DNA of 64,000 bases. Source: Haploplasma axanthum. Its GTDB lineage: Bacteria > Bacillota_I > Bacilli_A > Acholeplasmatales > Acholeplasmataceae. The notes under the pieces are model-generated. The model saw only the letters and a program-made list of their open reading frames with translations, had not been told where the DNA came from and searched no databases. Position 1 is the first letter of the stretch; every line of letters starts with the position of its first letter. The position numbers and the translations under genes were made by a program. Positions 1-9,170 of this stretch are shown in pieces. The DNA lies in contig NZ_LR215048.1 of assembly GCF_900660745.1 (NCBI RefSeq), forward strand, positions 1,178,001 through 1,242,000, in the 5' to 3' direction.

Positions 1-2
1 TT

Positions 3-209
3 AAACATGCTTTTAATGACTTAAAACTAAATAAATTAACTTGCGGACATGAAAAGAATAATCTTGCTTCGCAAAGAGTAATTTTAAAGAATGGATTTAA
101 ATTTAAAGAAATAGATGATAGCAGAATTTTTGCTAATGCTGATATTAAAGAAGTATATACGTATGAATTAGTAAATGAAAATTTGGAGGAAAATAATAAT
201 GGAAACTAA
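3..209 (+). CDS. GNAT-family N-acetyltransferase, C-terminal fragment (cut by window edge)
   Basis: An open frame enters from the left edge and ends at TAA 207-209. The visible 68 residues carry the GNAT acetyl-CoA-binding motif B pattern (NLASQRVILKNGFKFKE), which fits the end of a ribosomal-protein-type or small-molecule acetyltransferase. The substrate cannot be inferred. The last codons overlap the start of valS by 11 bases, so the two genes are probably co-transcribed, and the valS Shine-Dalgarno GGAGGA (185-190) lies inside this gene. Family call is from the motif; the N-terminus is not in the window. Confidence 0.72.
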   Translation, partial: KHAFNDLKLNKLTCGHEKNNLASQRVILKNGFKFKEIDDSRIFANADIKEVYTYELVNENLEENNNGN

Positions 210-2778
210 ATTAAGTACAAAATATGATTTTAAAGAAGTAGAGAAAGATAGATATAATGAATGGGTTAAAAAGAACTATTTTAAGGCTGATAGACCAGAT
301 TTAAAACCATATACAATTGTTATTCCACCACCAAATGTTACTGGAAAACTTCATTTAGGACATGCATGGGATAATACATTACAAGATATTATAATTAGAA
401 GAAAAAGAATGCAAGGTTATGATGCACTTTATCTTCCAGGTATGGATCATGCAGGAATTGCAACCCAAGCTAAAGTTGATGAAAAATTAAGGGAACAAGG
501 AATTTCTAGATATGATTTAGGAAGAGAAAAGTTTTTAGAAGTTGCTTGGGACTGGAAAAAAGAATATAGTGAACATATTAGAAAACAATGGGCAGCACTT
601 GGAATAAGTGTTGATTATTCAAAAGAACGTTTTACTTTAGATGAAGGCTTAAATAAAGCTGTAAATCATGTTTTTATTACAATGTTTAATGAGGGGTTAA
701 TTTATCGCGGAAATAGAATCATTCAATGGGATGTTGATGCTAAAACTGCACTTTCAAATATTGAAGTAGAACATAAAGAAGAGTTATCTAAATTATATTA
801 TTTTAGATATCCATTTGTTGCAGATAAAACTAAATACTTAGTAATAGCAACCACAAGACCAGAAACAATGTTTGCTGACCAAGCTTTAATGGTTCATCCA
901 GATGATTCAAGGTATCAAAAATATATTGGAACTAAAGTATTTATTCCAGGAACTAATGTTGAAATCCCTGTTATTGCTGATGCATATGTTGATATGGAAT
1001 TTGGTACTGGAGTTGTAAAAGTTACACCAGCACATGATGCTAATGACTTTGAAGTAGGAGTTAGACATAATCTTAAAATGCCTCTTTGTATGAATGAAGA
1101 TGGAACAATGAATGAAATGGCTTTAGAATTTAATGGTGTTGAGCGTTTTGAATGTCGTAAAAATTTAACTGAAAAATTAAATAAACTTGGACTTGTTGAA
1201 AAAATTGAGGATTATCAAACATCAATTGGGTACAGTGAAAGAACTGGTGTTGTTGTTGAACCGAGATTATCACTACAATGGTTTATTAAAATGGATGATA
1301 TTTCAAAAGATAGTTTAAAAACAAATGTTGAATTTGTGCCAGAAAGATTTAAAAAGATTTTTGAACGTTGGATGACTGATACACAAGATTGGTGTATTAG
1401 TAGACAACTATGGTGGGGACATAGAATTCCTGCATGGTATAAAGGTAGTGAAGTTAAAGTACAAATTGAATCACCTGGTGCAGACTGGCATCAAGATGAA
1501 GATGTTTTAGATACATGGTTTTCTTCAGCATTATGGCCTTTTTCAACACTAGGATGGCCAGATAAAACTGCTGATTTAGAAAGATTTTATCCTACTGATG
1601 TTTTAGTAACAGGTTATGATATTATTTTCTTCTGGGTAGCAAGAATGATTTTCCAAGGAAGACATTTCACTAAAGAAGATCCATTTAAACATGTTTTATT
1701 ACATGGTCTTATTAGAGATAAAGATGGACGTAAAATGAGTAAATCCCTTAACAATGGTGTCGATCCAATGGATGTTATTTCAAAATATGGTGTTGATGCA
1801 TTAAGATACTTCTTAACAACGAATTCTGCACCTGGAGCTGACTTACGTTATGATGAAGAAAAGGTTGAATCAAGTTGGAATTTCATTAATAAACTATGGA
1901 ATATTTCAAGATTTGTTATTATGAATTTAAGTGAAGAAAAACAAACAATTGATTATAATAACTTAAATTTATTTGATGAATGGATTTTATCAAGATTATC
2001 AGAAGTGATTACTGAAACGGATTATTATTATGAGAAATTTGATTTTAATGAAGCATCAAGAGTTTTATATAATTTTATATGGAATGAATTTGCTGCTTGG
2101 TATGTTGAACTTTCAAAAGTATCACTTCAAAATAATCAATTTAAAGCAAACACAGAAGCAGTTTTAAACTATGTTTTAGAAGCGATTTTAAAGTTATTAC
2201 ATCCATTTATTCCTTTTGTAACAGATATGTTATATCAAGAATTAACTGGTGCAGATTCAATCATAAGAGAGTCATGGCCACTTGCTAGTAAAGTATCATC
2301 TCTTTCAATTAAAAATACGGAATTAATTCAAGAAATAATAACTAAAGTAAGAAATTTAAGAGCAGAACATAAAGTTGCTCCATCTAAGCCACTTACGATT
2401 AATATTGTTAGTGAAAACAAAGAATTAACAAGTCTATTTAATCAATACAATGAATATTTAGATAAGTTTTTAAGAGTTAATAAACTGATTATTTCTAAAA
2501 AACTAGAATTAGAAAATGATACGATTATTCTAGTAGGTGAAAACTATTCAATCTATATTCAAAAAGATGAGATTATTGATCGTGAACAAGAATTGAAAAC
2601 TTTATTAAAGCAAAAAGAAGATTTAGAAAAAGAAATTGAAAGAAGTAAAAATATTTTGAATAATGATAAATTCTTATCAAAAGCACCCGAAGAAAAGATT
2701 AATGAAGAAAAAGCTAAGTATCAAAAATATTTAGAATCATATGAAAAATTAATGAAAGAGATTAAAAATGAAATTTAA
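199..2778 (+). CDS. valS: Valine--tRNA ligase
   Basis: Class I aminoacyl-tRNA synthetase that charges tRNA-Val with valine in the cytoplasm. The protein is 859 residues, close to the usual bacterial length. Visible are the HLGH signature at residues 52-55, the long CP1 editing insertion (TTRPETMF region), the KMSKS loop at 512-516, the anticodon-binding domain, and the C-terminal coiled-coil arm (residues about 800-859, rich in E/K) typical of ValRS. An in-frame ATG at 175 exists, but GGAGGA at 185-190 sits 8 bases before ATG 199, so 199 is chosen. There is no T-box leader, since the gene starts inside the preceding acetyltransferase gene. folC overlaps its end by 11 bases. Confidence 0.97.
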   Translation: METKLSTKYDFKEVEKDRYNEWVKKNYFKADRPDLKPYTIVIPPPNVTGKLHLGHAWDNTLQDIIIRRKRMQGYDALYLPGMDHAGIATQAKVDEKLREQGISRYDLGREKFLEVAWDWKKEYSEHIRKQWAALGISVDYSKERFTLDEGLNKAVNHVFITMFNEGLIYRGNRIIQWDVDAKTALSNIEVEHKEELSKLYYFRYPFVADKTKYLVIATTRPETMFADQALMVHPDDSRYQKYIGTKVFIPGTNVEIPVIADAYVDMEFGTGVVKVTPAHDANDFEVGVRHNLKMPLCMNEDGTMNEMALEFNGVERFECRKNLTEKLNKLGLVEKIEDYQTSIGYSERTGVVVEPRLSLQWFIKMDDISKDSLKTNVEFVPERFKKIFERWMTDTQDWCISRQLWWGHRIPAWYKGSEVKVQIESPGADWHQDEDVLDTWFSSALWPFSTLGWPDKTADLERFYPTDVLVTGYDIIFFWVARMIFQGRHFTKEDPFKHVLLHGLIRDKDGRKMSKSLNNGVDPMDVISKYGVDALRYFLTTNSAPGADLRYDEEKVESSWNFINKLWNISRFVIMNLSEEKQTIDYNNLNLFDEWILSRLSEVITETDYYYEKFDFNEASRVLYNFIWNEFAAWYVELSKVSLQNNQFKANTEAVLNYVLEAILKLLHPFIPFVTDMLYQELTGADSIIRESWPLASKVSSLSIKNTELIQEIITKVRNLRAEHKVAPSKPLTINIVSENKELTSLFNQYNEYLDKFLRVNKLIISKKLELENDTIILVGENYSIYIQKDEIIDREQELKTLLKQKEDLEKEIERSKNILNNDKFLSKAPEEKINEEKAKYQKYLESYEKLMKEIKNEI

Positions 2779-4003
2779 AAATGTTGAAAGTGGTATTGAT
2801 TGGATTCAACACCAACCTAAATTTCGTGAGAAAACAAGTCTAGATTATATTAAAAAAGCTTATGATGAATTAAAGATTAGTTTTGATAAGATTAAAAAGA
2901 TTCATATTGCGGGAACAAATGGTAAAGGATCAGTTAGTGCTTTTTTAACAAATATTTTAACTTCGAATAATAAAAAAGTTGGAACATTTACTTCGCCTTA
3001 CTTAGTTGTTTTTAATGAGAGAATTAGGTTAAATAATGTTCCTATTGATGATATAAATTTATTAAAATATATCAACTATATATACGATTTGAACGAGCAA
3101 ATATTTTCTAAATATAGTTACCGATTATCTTTTTTTGAGTTATTAACCTTAATTGCTTTTAAGTATTTTTCTGATGAAGAAGTTGATGTTATTATCATGG
3201 AAGTAGGTATTGGTGGGAGATTAGATGCAACTAATATCATTAATTATGATGTCTCAATAATTACTAGCATTGGGTTTGATCATATGGAACAACTAGGTGA
3301 TACATTAGAAAAAATTGCTAGTGAAAAACTTGGAATATTAAAAGAAAAAGGTCATTTAATTAGTGGTGTTAATATTCCATTAAAAACCCAATTCATTAAT
3401 TATGCTAACGGTAAAAAAGCAAGTTTTTTATTCATTAAAGAGCGTGACATATTCCCATATACTCCTCATCAGTTTTTCTACAAAGATAAACTATATGAAC
3501 TTGGGCTATTGGGTGATTATCAGAGAATGAATGCATTAATTGCAGACAATACAGTTAGATACTTATATGATTATAAAGATGAGCAAATTCTTCCCTTTTT
3601 AAAAACTACAAGATGGGATGGAAGAATGGAAGAGATTCAAGAAAATGTTTATATTGATGGGGCACATAACACACATGCTATTACTGCATTAATGAGAAAC
3701 TTAGAATATATATTTAAAGATAAAAAAATAACAATTTTATTTAGTGCTTTAAAAGATAAAAAAATTGCAGAAATGCTTGATATAATTAAAAAATATGACT
3801 ATAAAATTGTTTTAACATCATTTCCAGATTTTAGATTCAAAAGTCTTGAAGAGTTTGAAACTAGAGAAATTAAGTATATCGAGAATGGATATGAAACATT
3901 TCTTCAGTTAATTAAGAATAAAGAAGAAGATGAAGTTCTAATCGCAACAGGTTCACTTCATTTTATAGGATATTTAAAACAAAATATAATTTTAAATAAA
4001 TAA
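2768..4003 (+). CDS. folC: Folylpolyglutamate synthase / dihydrofolate synthase
   Basis: Mur-ligase-like ATP-dependent enzyme that adds glutamate to folates (and in many bacteria also makes dihydrofolate). 411 residues, normal for FolC. The P-loop GTNGKGS is at residues 49-55. The central GIGGRLDATN stretch and the C-terminal DGAHN motif that binds the product are present. The start ATG overlaps valS by 11 bases, a common Firmicute valS-folC pairing implying translational coupling; AAAGAG (2754-2759) serves as a ribosome site. No other folate gene is in the window, so whether it only elongates imported folate is unknown. Confidence 0.95.
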   Translation: MKFKNVESGIDWIQHQPKFREKTSLDYIKKAYDELKISFDKIKKIHIAGTNGKGSVSAFLTNILTSNNKKVGTFTSPYLVVFNERIRLNNVPIDDINLLKYINYIYDLNEQIFSKYSYRLSFFELLTLIAFKYFSDEEVDVIIMEVGIGGRLDATNIINYDVSIITSIGFDHMEQLGDTLEKIASEKLGILKEKGHLISGVNIPLKTQFINYANGKKASFLFIKERDIFPYTPHQFFYKDKLYELGLLGDYQRMNALIADNTVRYLYDYKDEQILPFLKTTRWDGRMEEIQENVYIDGAHNTHAITALMRNLEYIFKDKKITILFSALKDKKIAEMLDIIKKYDYKIVLTSFPDFRFKSLEEFETREIKYIENGYETFLQLIKNKEEDEVLIATGSLHFIGYLKQNIILNK

Positions 4004-4005
4004 AA

Positions 4006-4041
4006 AAAAGACATAACTTGTAATAAAAAGTTATGTCTTTT
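4006..4041. terminator. Bidirectional rho-independent terminator between folC and metQ
   Basis: Perfect 14-bp inverted repeat (4006-4019 with 4028-4041) with an 8-base loop, A-rich on one side and T-rich on the other. It lies between the convergent folC and metQ stop codons and can serve both. Confidence 0.85.
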
Positions 4042-4045
4042 CGCT

Positions 4046-4855
4046 TTAAAATGCTGGTGTGCTTGCCCAACTATAATTATCTATTAAGTAATCACGAACT
4101 TTTTTTGAACTTAAATGATTTTTTAATGCTTTTATTTTATCACTATCTTTATTATCATCTCTTGCAACTAGTGATATCGCATATTCTTGAATACGACTAC
4201 TAGTAATATCCTCATTGAAGATTCTTTGTTCATCACCAACAAGATTAAGATCTCTAGCGTAAGTTGGATACATAATAGCAAGTCCTGTTTCTTTGTATGA
4301 TTTCGATAACATATTTAGAGCTACTTCACTAAATTTAAGATTTTTTGGATTACTTACTATATCTGTAATCTTAGCAAATGGACCAACATTTTCTTTTAAT
4401 GTAAGTAATTTTGCATCTTGTAATAAGTGTAATGCTCTACCTAGATTTGTTGAATCATTTGGTATAGAAATTGTTGCTTCATTTGGAATGTCAGCAGGAT
4501 TAGTTAAATCTTTTGAGTAAAGTGCAAAAATTGCATGATAGATACTCATTATTTTTGTTAAACTAGCATCATTTTTACTATTAAATTCATTCATAAAATG
4601 TTGATGTTGAATCATATTTGCATCAAATTCTTTATTCTTTAAACCTTGATTTGGTAATACGTAGTCGTTATTGAATGTAGTAACCTTTAATTCGTAACCA
4701 TCATTTTTTAAATCATCTTTGATAAGTTCTAGCAATTCGCCCATTGGATAAAATGCTACTGCAACCTTGATTTCTTTTGAATCATCTTTTTTTGTACATG
4801 CAACTAGTACAAATCCTAAAACTAATGTTGTTAAAACAACAAATATTTTTTTCAT
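4046..4855 (-). CDS. metQ: Methionine ABC transporter substrate-binding lipoprotein (NlpA/MetQ family)
   Basis: Extracellular binding lipoprotein of a methionine importer. 269 residues; lipobox VLVAC gives a lipidated Cys20 after a basic/hydrophobic signal. The NlpA family pattern is clear: FYPMGELLELI near the N-terminus, NQGL, DANMIQHQHFM, and SIPNDSTNLGRAL in the middle. It is the last gene of a metN-metI-metQ operon on the minus strand with only 11 bases between metI and metQ, and a strong AGGAGG site precedes its ATG. Methionine as ligand is inferred from the family; close relatives bind other amino acids or dipeptides. Confidence 0.9.
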   Translation of the reverse strand: MKKIFVVLTTLVLGFVLVACTKKDDSKEIKVAVAFYPMGELLELIKDDLKNDGYELKVTTFNNDYVLPNQGLKNKEFDANMIQHQHFMNEFNSKNDASLTKIMSIYHAIFALYSKDLTNPADIPNEATISIPNDSTNLGRALHLLQDAKLLTLKENVGPFAKITDIVSNPKNLKFSEVALNMLSKSYKETGLAIMYPTYARDLNLVGDEQRIFNEDITSSRIQEYAISLVARDDNKDSDKIKALKNHLSSKKVRDYLIDNYSWASTPAF

Positions 4856-4866
4856 ATCTTTTCCTC

Positions 4867-5532
4867 CTAATATCTTTTTTTATCAAATTGATATGCAATA
4901 TAATTTCCAGTAAATTGGATAATTTGAACAAGAATAACCATAATAATTAAAACAATAATTAAAAGTGGTCGATTATATTCTTGAAAACCATATCTAATAG
5001 CAATATCACCGAGTCCACCACCAGCAACAACACCCATGATAGTAGAATATGATATTAAGCTTATACTAACGGATGTAATCCCTAAAATAAGATTAGGTAA
5101 TGCTTCTTTAATTATAAAGTAGAATACTGCTTGAGTTTTTGTGGCCCCAAGTATTCTAGAAGTTAGTATTAGTTCAGGAGATAAGTTTTGAATACTTTGT
5201 TCAACTGAACGAGTAATAAGCGATATACCAATAATTGTTAATGGAATCTTAGATGCATGTGTTCCAAAACTTGTTCCAATTAATAAGTAAGATAAAGGCA
5301 TAACTAATACAATAAATATTAAGAACGGTATTGATCTAACAGTATTTACAGTAAAGGAAGTAATAATATACCAAATATTCTTTTTGCTAGATGACAATGA
5401 GAAATATATTCCGATTGGTATACCAATTAAAGTAGCAATTATTAGTGATGTTGTAACCATATCAAGTGTTTCTAATAAGCCTTTAAAAATAATTGGATTG
5501 AAGTCTTTCCATGTTTCAATAAATATTTTCAT
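4867..5532 (-). CDS. metI: Methionine ABC transporter permease
   Basis: Inner-membrane permease of the MetNIQ importer, also called MetP. 221 residues with about five transmembrane helices (first near residues 20-45) and the EAA-type coupling loop around SRILGATKTQAVFYFIIKEAL that contacts the ATPase. It starts 2 bases after metN ends, so translation is coupled. Length and motif arrangement are normal for the family. Confidence 0.92.
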   Translation of the reverse strand: MKIFIETWKDFNPIIFKGLLETLDMVTTSLIIATLIGIPIGIYFSLSSSKKNIWYIITSFTVNTVRSIPFLIFIVLVMPLSYLLIGTSFGTHASKIPLTIIGISLITRSVEQSIQNLSPELILTSRILGATKTQAVFYFIIKEALPNLILGITSVSISLISYSTIMGVVAGGGLGDIAIRYGFQEYNRPLLIIVLIIMVILVQIIQFTGNYIAYQFDKKRY

Positions 5533-5534
5533 AA

Positions 5535-6266
5535 TTAGTCACTCTCCAAAATTGTTTTATAGTCAAATTCAAATGATTTAAAACTCTTTTTGGGGAGGTT
5601 AATAGTATCTGTTAATAAACCATTTTCGATAACAAGTACACGATCACAAATCATTTTTATAACATTTAAATCATGACTTACAAATATAATAGAAAGATTT
5701 AAATCATTTTTAATTTTTAACAATAGAGAAAGAATTTCATAATAAGTTTCTTGATCAAGTGCTGAAGTGATTTCATCACAAAGAAGAATTTTTGGATTGT
5801 TAATTAAAGCTCTTGCAATAGCAACTCTTTGTAGTTGACCACCAGAGAGTTGATGAGGATAACGATTTTCAAGGCTTGAAAGTCCGATATATTCAATAAG
5901 TTCTAAACCTCTTTTAATTCGTTCATTCTTCTTGATACCAATAATTTTTAAAGGAAGCGTAATATTTTCAATAACAGTAAGATTAGTAAGTAAATTAAAC
6001 TTTTGAAAAATAAATCCAATATCACGAAGATAAGCTAATTTTTTATTCGGTTTTAATGTTGTAATATCTATACCATTAAAATAGATATTTCCTGAATCAA
6101 CATTTAAAATACCAGTTAGAAGTTGAAGAATTGTTGATTTTCCTGAACCACTTTTTCCAACTATACCAAGTACTTCATTATCGGTCTTAAAAGTTAAATT
6201 TTTTATTGAAAAAGATTCTATTTTTTTGTCAAAAAAAGCCTTATTAACATTAACAAATTCTACCAT
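5535..6266 (-). CDS. metN: Methionine ABC transporter ATPase, short form lacking the C-terminal regulatory domain
   Basis: ATPase of the methionine importer. Walker A GKSGSGKST, signature LSGGQLQRVAIARAL, Walker B ILLCDEITSALD and the switch His (IFVSHDL) are all present. At 243 residues it ends shortly after the ATPase core. Classical MetN proteins are about 340 residues and carry a C-terminal NIL/ACT-like domain that binds methionine and inhibits transport. That domain is absent here, so trans-inhibition by internal methionine is not expected. It is the first gene of the metNIQ operon; AGGATGG lies before the ATG. Confidence 0.9.
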   Translation of the reverse strand: MVEFVNVNKAFFDKKIESFSIKNLTFKTDNEVLGIVGKSGSGKSTILQLLTGILNVDSGNIYFNGIDITTLKPNKKLAYLRDIGFIFQKFNLLTNLTVIENITLPLKIIGIKKNERIKRGLELIEYIGLSSLENRYPHQLSGGQLQRVAIARALINNPKILLCDEITSALDQETYYEILSLLLKIKNDLNLSIIFVSHDLNVIKMICDRVLVIENGLLTDTINLPKKSFKSFEFDYKTILESD

Positions 6267-6306
6267 AGTATACCATCCTAAATATATGAATTGTCTAAGT
6301 GTATTT

Positions 6307-6335
6307 AGTATACAACAGCAAATATTTTATGTGAA
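6307..6335 (-). promoter_or_regulatory. Promoter of metN-metI-metQ
   Basis: On the minus strand, TTCACA (6330-6335) and TATACT (6307-6312) are separated by 17 bases. The leader to the metN ATG is only about 35 bases, which leaves no room for a SAM riboswitch or T-box; none is seen. Confidence 0.6.
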
Positions 6336-6412
6336 ATGAAATGTATTTGTAAACGTTTTCTAAAAAAGTAAAATTAGTAAATTTATACTAATATACTAAT
6401 GGAGATGATAGT

Positions 6413-7093
6413 ATGTTTTTAATAAAAGAAATGCCGTTTGATGAAAGACCAAGAGAAAGACTTATAAAAAAAGGGGTAAGTAGTTTATCAAATGCTGAAT
6501 TATTAGCAATTCTTTTGCGTAGTGGATCTAGAGATAAATCTGTGATAAGTCTATCTAAAGATGTTTTATATCAATTAAATCTAATTCAAGATTTAAAGAA
6601 ATTAACAATTACAGAACTTATGAATGTAAAAGGAATAAAAGAAGCAAAAGCAACAACAATTATTGCAGCAATTGAACTAGGAAGAAGACTTAACGATGTA
6701 GTAAGGAGTGAAACAGAAGATATACGTTCTGCTCATGATATCTATTATTCAATGATTGATTTAAAAGATAGGGAACAGGAAAATTTTTATTGTATTTTAC
6801 TTAACTCGAAAATGCAAATAATTACTAAAGAACTAATTTATATTGGAACTGTAAATCAAATATCAATCCACCCTAGAGAAGTCTTTAAAAGTGCAATAAA
6901 AAATAACGCTGTTACGATTATATTGGTGCATAATCATCCATCTGGAGATCCTAGTCCTTCAAAAGCGGATATCGAAGCAACAAAAATTCTTAACAAAGCA
7001 GCAGAAGTTATTAATATTGATATTCTTGATCATGTAATAATAGGCAATAATAGGTTTTATAGTTTTACCGAACAAAAAATCTTTTCAGTATAA
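6413..7093 (+). CDS. radC: RadC-family JAMM/MPN-domain protein
   Basis: RadC-like protein, 226 residues. The N-terminal helix-hairpin-helix part contains MPFDERPRERL. The C-terminal MPN domain has the zinc-binding JAMM motif HNHPSGDPSPSKAD at residues 173-186 (His173, His175, Asp186). The biochemical role of RadC is unsettled; the old link to DNA repair was withdrawn and a metallo-peptidase or nuclease activity is only inferred from the fold. GGAG at 6401-6404 supports ATG 6413. It is a stand-alone gene divergent from metN. Confidence 0.92.
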   Translation: MFLIKEMPFDERPRERLIKKGVSSLSNAELLAILLRSGSRDKSVISLSKDVLYQLNLIQDLKKLTITELMNVKGIKEAKATTIIAAIELGRRLNDVVRSETEDIRSAHDIYYSMIDLKDREQENFYCILLNSKMQIITKELIYIGTVNQISIHPREVFKSAIKNNAVTIILVHNHPSGDPSPSKADIEATKILNKAAEVINIDILDHVIIGNNRFYSFTEQKIFSV

Positions 7094-7140
7094 TAAATTG
7101 TTAAAAATGATATAATATTTATGATAAGGAGTGAGAACAG

Positions 7141-8088
7141 ATGAACAAAACAAAATCAAAATCACGATTTTTATGGTATGCTATTGCCCTTGGTGTAATT
7201 GTTTTATTTTTACTAATGTTGTTAAGTAGTGTTCTTGGTGTTGGGGAAAGACTTAGAAAAATTAATGAATGGGTTGAGTATGGTTTTTATGTTTTGGTTG
7301 TTATTTTAGTATATTTATTAATTTTAAGACCAGTTCATATCATTTTATTTTCACCAAGTTTTAGTGTTGAAACTACACTTGATAAAGATTCAAGAAAAAA
7401 TAGAGCAGTTTATAAAAAGGTTGCTAAAAGATTAATTGAGCAAGATATTTTACCTGAAGAATTAAAAGATGATATTAAAAATAATATGAAGAATACAAAA
7501 GAATTGAAAGAAGCTTTAAATAAAGCTTTTAACAAACATGTTAAGAAAGAAATAAATGCAGTAATAAGAAAAAATGCTAAGACTGTAATGGTTTCAACAG
7601 CAATCTCACAAAATGGAAGATTAGATTTATATACTGTTGTTGTTGTTAATATTAAAATGATTAGAGAATTAGTTGAAATGTGTGGATTTAGACCAAATAT
7701 GAAGAACCTATCTAAGTTAACTATTAATGTGTTTACAACAGCTTTAATTGCTGAAGGCTTAGAAAATATGGATTTAAATGATTTACTGCCTAATAGTACA
7801 ATGAATATTTTGGGAGAAATACCATTGATTAAACCTTTAATATCATCAATATTACAAGGTGTTTCAAATGCATTATTGACACTTAGAATTGGAATTGTAA
7901 CAAGAAAGTATTTATTTAGTGATGCTAAAGAAATTACTAAAGAAGAAATTAGAAGAGGGGCTTTAATTGAGGCTGCAGCGATGCTTCCAGGCGTTGTTGG
8001 AGAAGCAATTGCGATGTTTCCTAAAAAACTTTTTGGTTTGTTCAAAAAAAAGCCTAAGAAAGAAACTGAAATGGGAGAAAATGACTAA
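7141..8088 (+). CDS. DUF697/YcjF-like membrane protein
   Basis: 315-residue protein. Two N-terminal transmembrane helices (about residues 12-32 and 46-66) are followed by a hydrophilic domain and a DUF697-like C-terminal half with conserved hydrophobic segments (NSTMNILGEIPLIKPLISSIL and GALIEAAAMLPGVVGEAIAMFP), ending in a lysine-rich tail. AAGGAG at 7127-7132 supports the ATG at 7141. Function is unknown; relatives in E. coli (YcjF) are uncharacterised inner-membrane proteins often linked to GTPases. The family call rests on the C-terminal pattern and is moderate. Confidence 0.6.
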   Translation: MNKTKSKSRFLWYAIALGVIVLFLLMLLSSVLGVGERLRKINEWVEYGFYVLVVILVYLLILRPVHIILFSPSFSVETTLDKDSRKNRAVYKKVAKRLIEQDILPEELKDDIKNNMKNTKELKEALNKAFNKHVKKEINAVIRKNAKTVMVSTAISQNGRLDLYTVVVVNIKMIRELVEMCGFRPNMKNLSKLTINVFTTALIAEGLENMDLNDLLPNSTMNILGEIPLIKPLISSILQGVSNALLTLRIGIVTRKYLFSDAKEITKEEIRRGALIEAAAMLPGVVGEAIAMFPKKLFGLFKKKPKKETEMGEND

Positions 8089-8106
8089 TAATCATGTGTT
8101 TTTATT

Positions 8107-8135
8107 GACATTAACCCTAATATAATATAAAATAT
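8107..8135 (+). promoter_or_regulatory. Promoter of rplU-prp-rpmA
   Basis: A perfect -35 TTGACA (8107-8112) and a -10 TAAAAT (8130-8135) with 17-base spacing. Transcription would begin near 8142 and give a leader of about 80 bases. Confidence 0.7.
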
Positions 8136-8140
8136 AGTAT

Positions 8141-8213
8141 GTTGTACCACGTAGAACAGGTTAAAAATGTATTTATACTACCTTAATAGTGAGTCTTCAA
8201 ATCAAATATAAGG
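8141..8213 (+). promoter_or_regulatory. Candidate L21 leader
   Basis: About 75 transcribed, non-coding bases precede the rplU ribosome site. The stretch GTACCACGTAGAACAGGTT and AATAGTGAGTC are G/C-richer than the surroundings and allow short stems, including AGGT (8159-8162) with ACCT. Firmicute rplU mRNAs often carry an autoregulatory L21 leader. Assignment here rests mainly on position and was not checked against a covariance model. Confidence 0.4.
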
Positions 8214-8223
8214 AGGTAACGAC

Positions 8224-8532
8224 ATGTACGCAATTATTAAAACAGGTGGTAAACAAGTTAAAGTGCAAAAGGGAGATACAATCTATATTGAAAAATTAGA
8301 TGTAGAAGCTGGAGAATTATACGAGTTTACAGAAGTTCTTGCAATTGGTGGAGATAAACCAAAAGTTGGAACACCAGTAATTAAAGGTGCTAAAGTTGTT
8401 GGTAAAGTTGAAAAACAAGGCCGTGGTAAAAAAATCATAGTATTTAAATACCGTCCAAAGAAAAACTACCGCAAGAAACAAGGTCACCGTCAAAGTTATA
8501 CTAAAGTACTTATTGAAGATATCTTAGTTTAA
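8224..8532 (+). CDS. rplU: Large ribosomal subunit protein bL21
   Basis: Component of the 50S subunit binding 23S rRNA. 102 residues, normal length, starting [14 protein letters not shown] and with the conserved [17 protein letters not shown]-terminal rRNA-contact region. Preceded by a full AAGGAGGT site. First gene of rplU-prp-rpmA. Confidence 0.98.
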   Translation: MYAIIKTGGKQVKVQKGDTIYIEKLDVEAGELYEFTEVLAIGGDKPKVGTPVIKGAKVVGKVEKQGRGKKIIVFKYRPKKNYRKKQGHRQSYTKVLIEDILV

Positions 8533-8539
8533 TTAAATT

Positions 8540-8854
8540 ATGATTAAAGCAAGTTATTTAGTAGAAAATGGTATTATCCAATCGATTGAAATTTCTGGTC
8601 ATGCTGAATATGACCACTCAGGAAAAGATATCGTCTGTGCTGCAGTTTCAACTGCAATCATTGTTACAGCAAATGCCATTGAATTATTAGATCTTAATTC
8701 TAATCGAGAATTATGGATCGATGAGGGGTATTTTAAAATTGAAGTTTTAAACAACAATGAAATTGTTAATAAACTTTTATTGAATTTAGAATACACATTA
8801 TATGATTTAGAAAAACAGTATCCAAAATATATAAAAAATCAAAAGGAGGGATAG
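8540..8854 (+). CDS. prp: Ribosomal-processing cysteine protease Prp
   Basis: Cysteine protease that removes the N-terminal extension of bL27 in Firmicutes and relatives. 104 residues. The catalytic dyad is visible as His in [11 protein letters not shown] (about residue 21) and Cys in DIVCAAVS (about residue 33). It lies between rplU and rpmA as usual. Only 7 bases separate it from rplU and no clear Shine-Dalgarno is seen, so it probably depends on ribosomes finishing rplU. Its substrate, the extended L27, is encoded one base downstream. Confidence 0.95.
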   Translation: MIKASYLVENGIIQSIEISGHAEYDHSGKDIVCAAVSTAIIVTANAIELLDLNSNRELWIDEGYFKIEVLNNNEIVNKLLLNLEYTLYDLEKQYPKYIKNQKEG

Positions 8855-8855
8855 C

Positions 8856-9134
8856 ATGTTAAAACTTAACATTCAGTTATTCGCATCTAAAAAAGGAGTA
8901 GGTTCTTCTCGTAACGGACGCGACTCACATTCAAAGAGATTAGGGCAAAAACTTTCTGATGGTCAATACGCAACTGCAGGTTCAATTATTTATCGTCAAA
9001 GAGGAACAAAAATTCATCCAGGCAATAATGTTGGCCGTGGTGGTGATGATACATTATTTGCAACAGTTAGTGGTGTTGTTAAATATGAAAGAAAAGGCCG
9101 CGATCGTACTCAAGTGTCAGTTTACGAAGGATAA
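8856..9134 (+). CDS. rpmA: Large ribosomal subunit protein bL27, with Prp-cleaved N-terminal extension
   Basis: 50S protein whose N-terminus reaches the peptidyl-transferase centre. 92 residues. The first residues [10 protein letters not shown] match the Firmicute extension that Prp removes after the LFA motif, leaving a mature protein starting [20 protein letters not shown] precedes the ATG. The gene ends in a terminator that overlaps its own stop codon. Confidence 0.97.
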   Translation: MLKLNIQLFASKKGVGSSRNGRDSHSKRLGQKLSDGQYATAGSIIYRQRGTKIHPGNNVGRGGDDTLFATVSGVVKYERKGRDRTQVSVYEG

Positions 9135-9153
9135 CCAACGTTATCCTTTTTTT
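9127..9153 (+). terminator. Rho-independent terminator after rpmA
   Basis: Stem AAGGATAAC (9127-9135), loop CAAC, stem GTTATCCTT (9140-9148), then a T run to 9153. The left arm contains the rpmA stop codon. obgE follows 18 bases later, so termination is probably partial or obgE has its own input. Confidence 0.85.
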
Positions 9154-9170
9154 ATAGGTAGGTGAAAATA

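Noticed and set aside
6267-6412. SAM riboswitch or T-box upstream of metNIQ
   Set aside because: The promoter lies only about 35 bases before the metN start and the interval contains no S-box or T-box core sequence.
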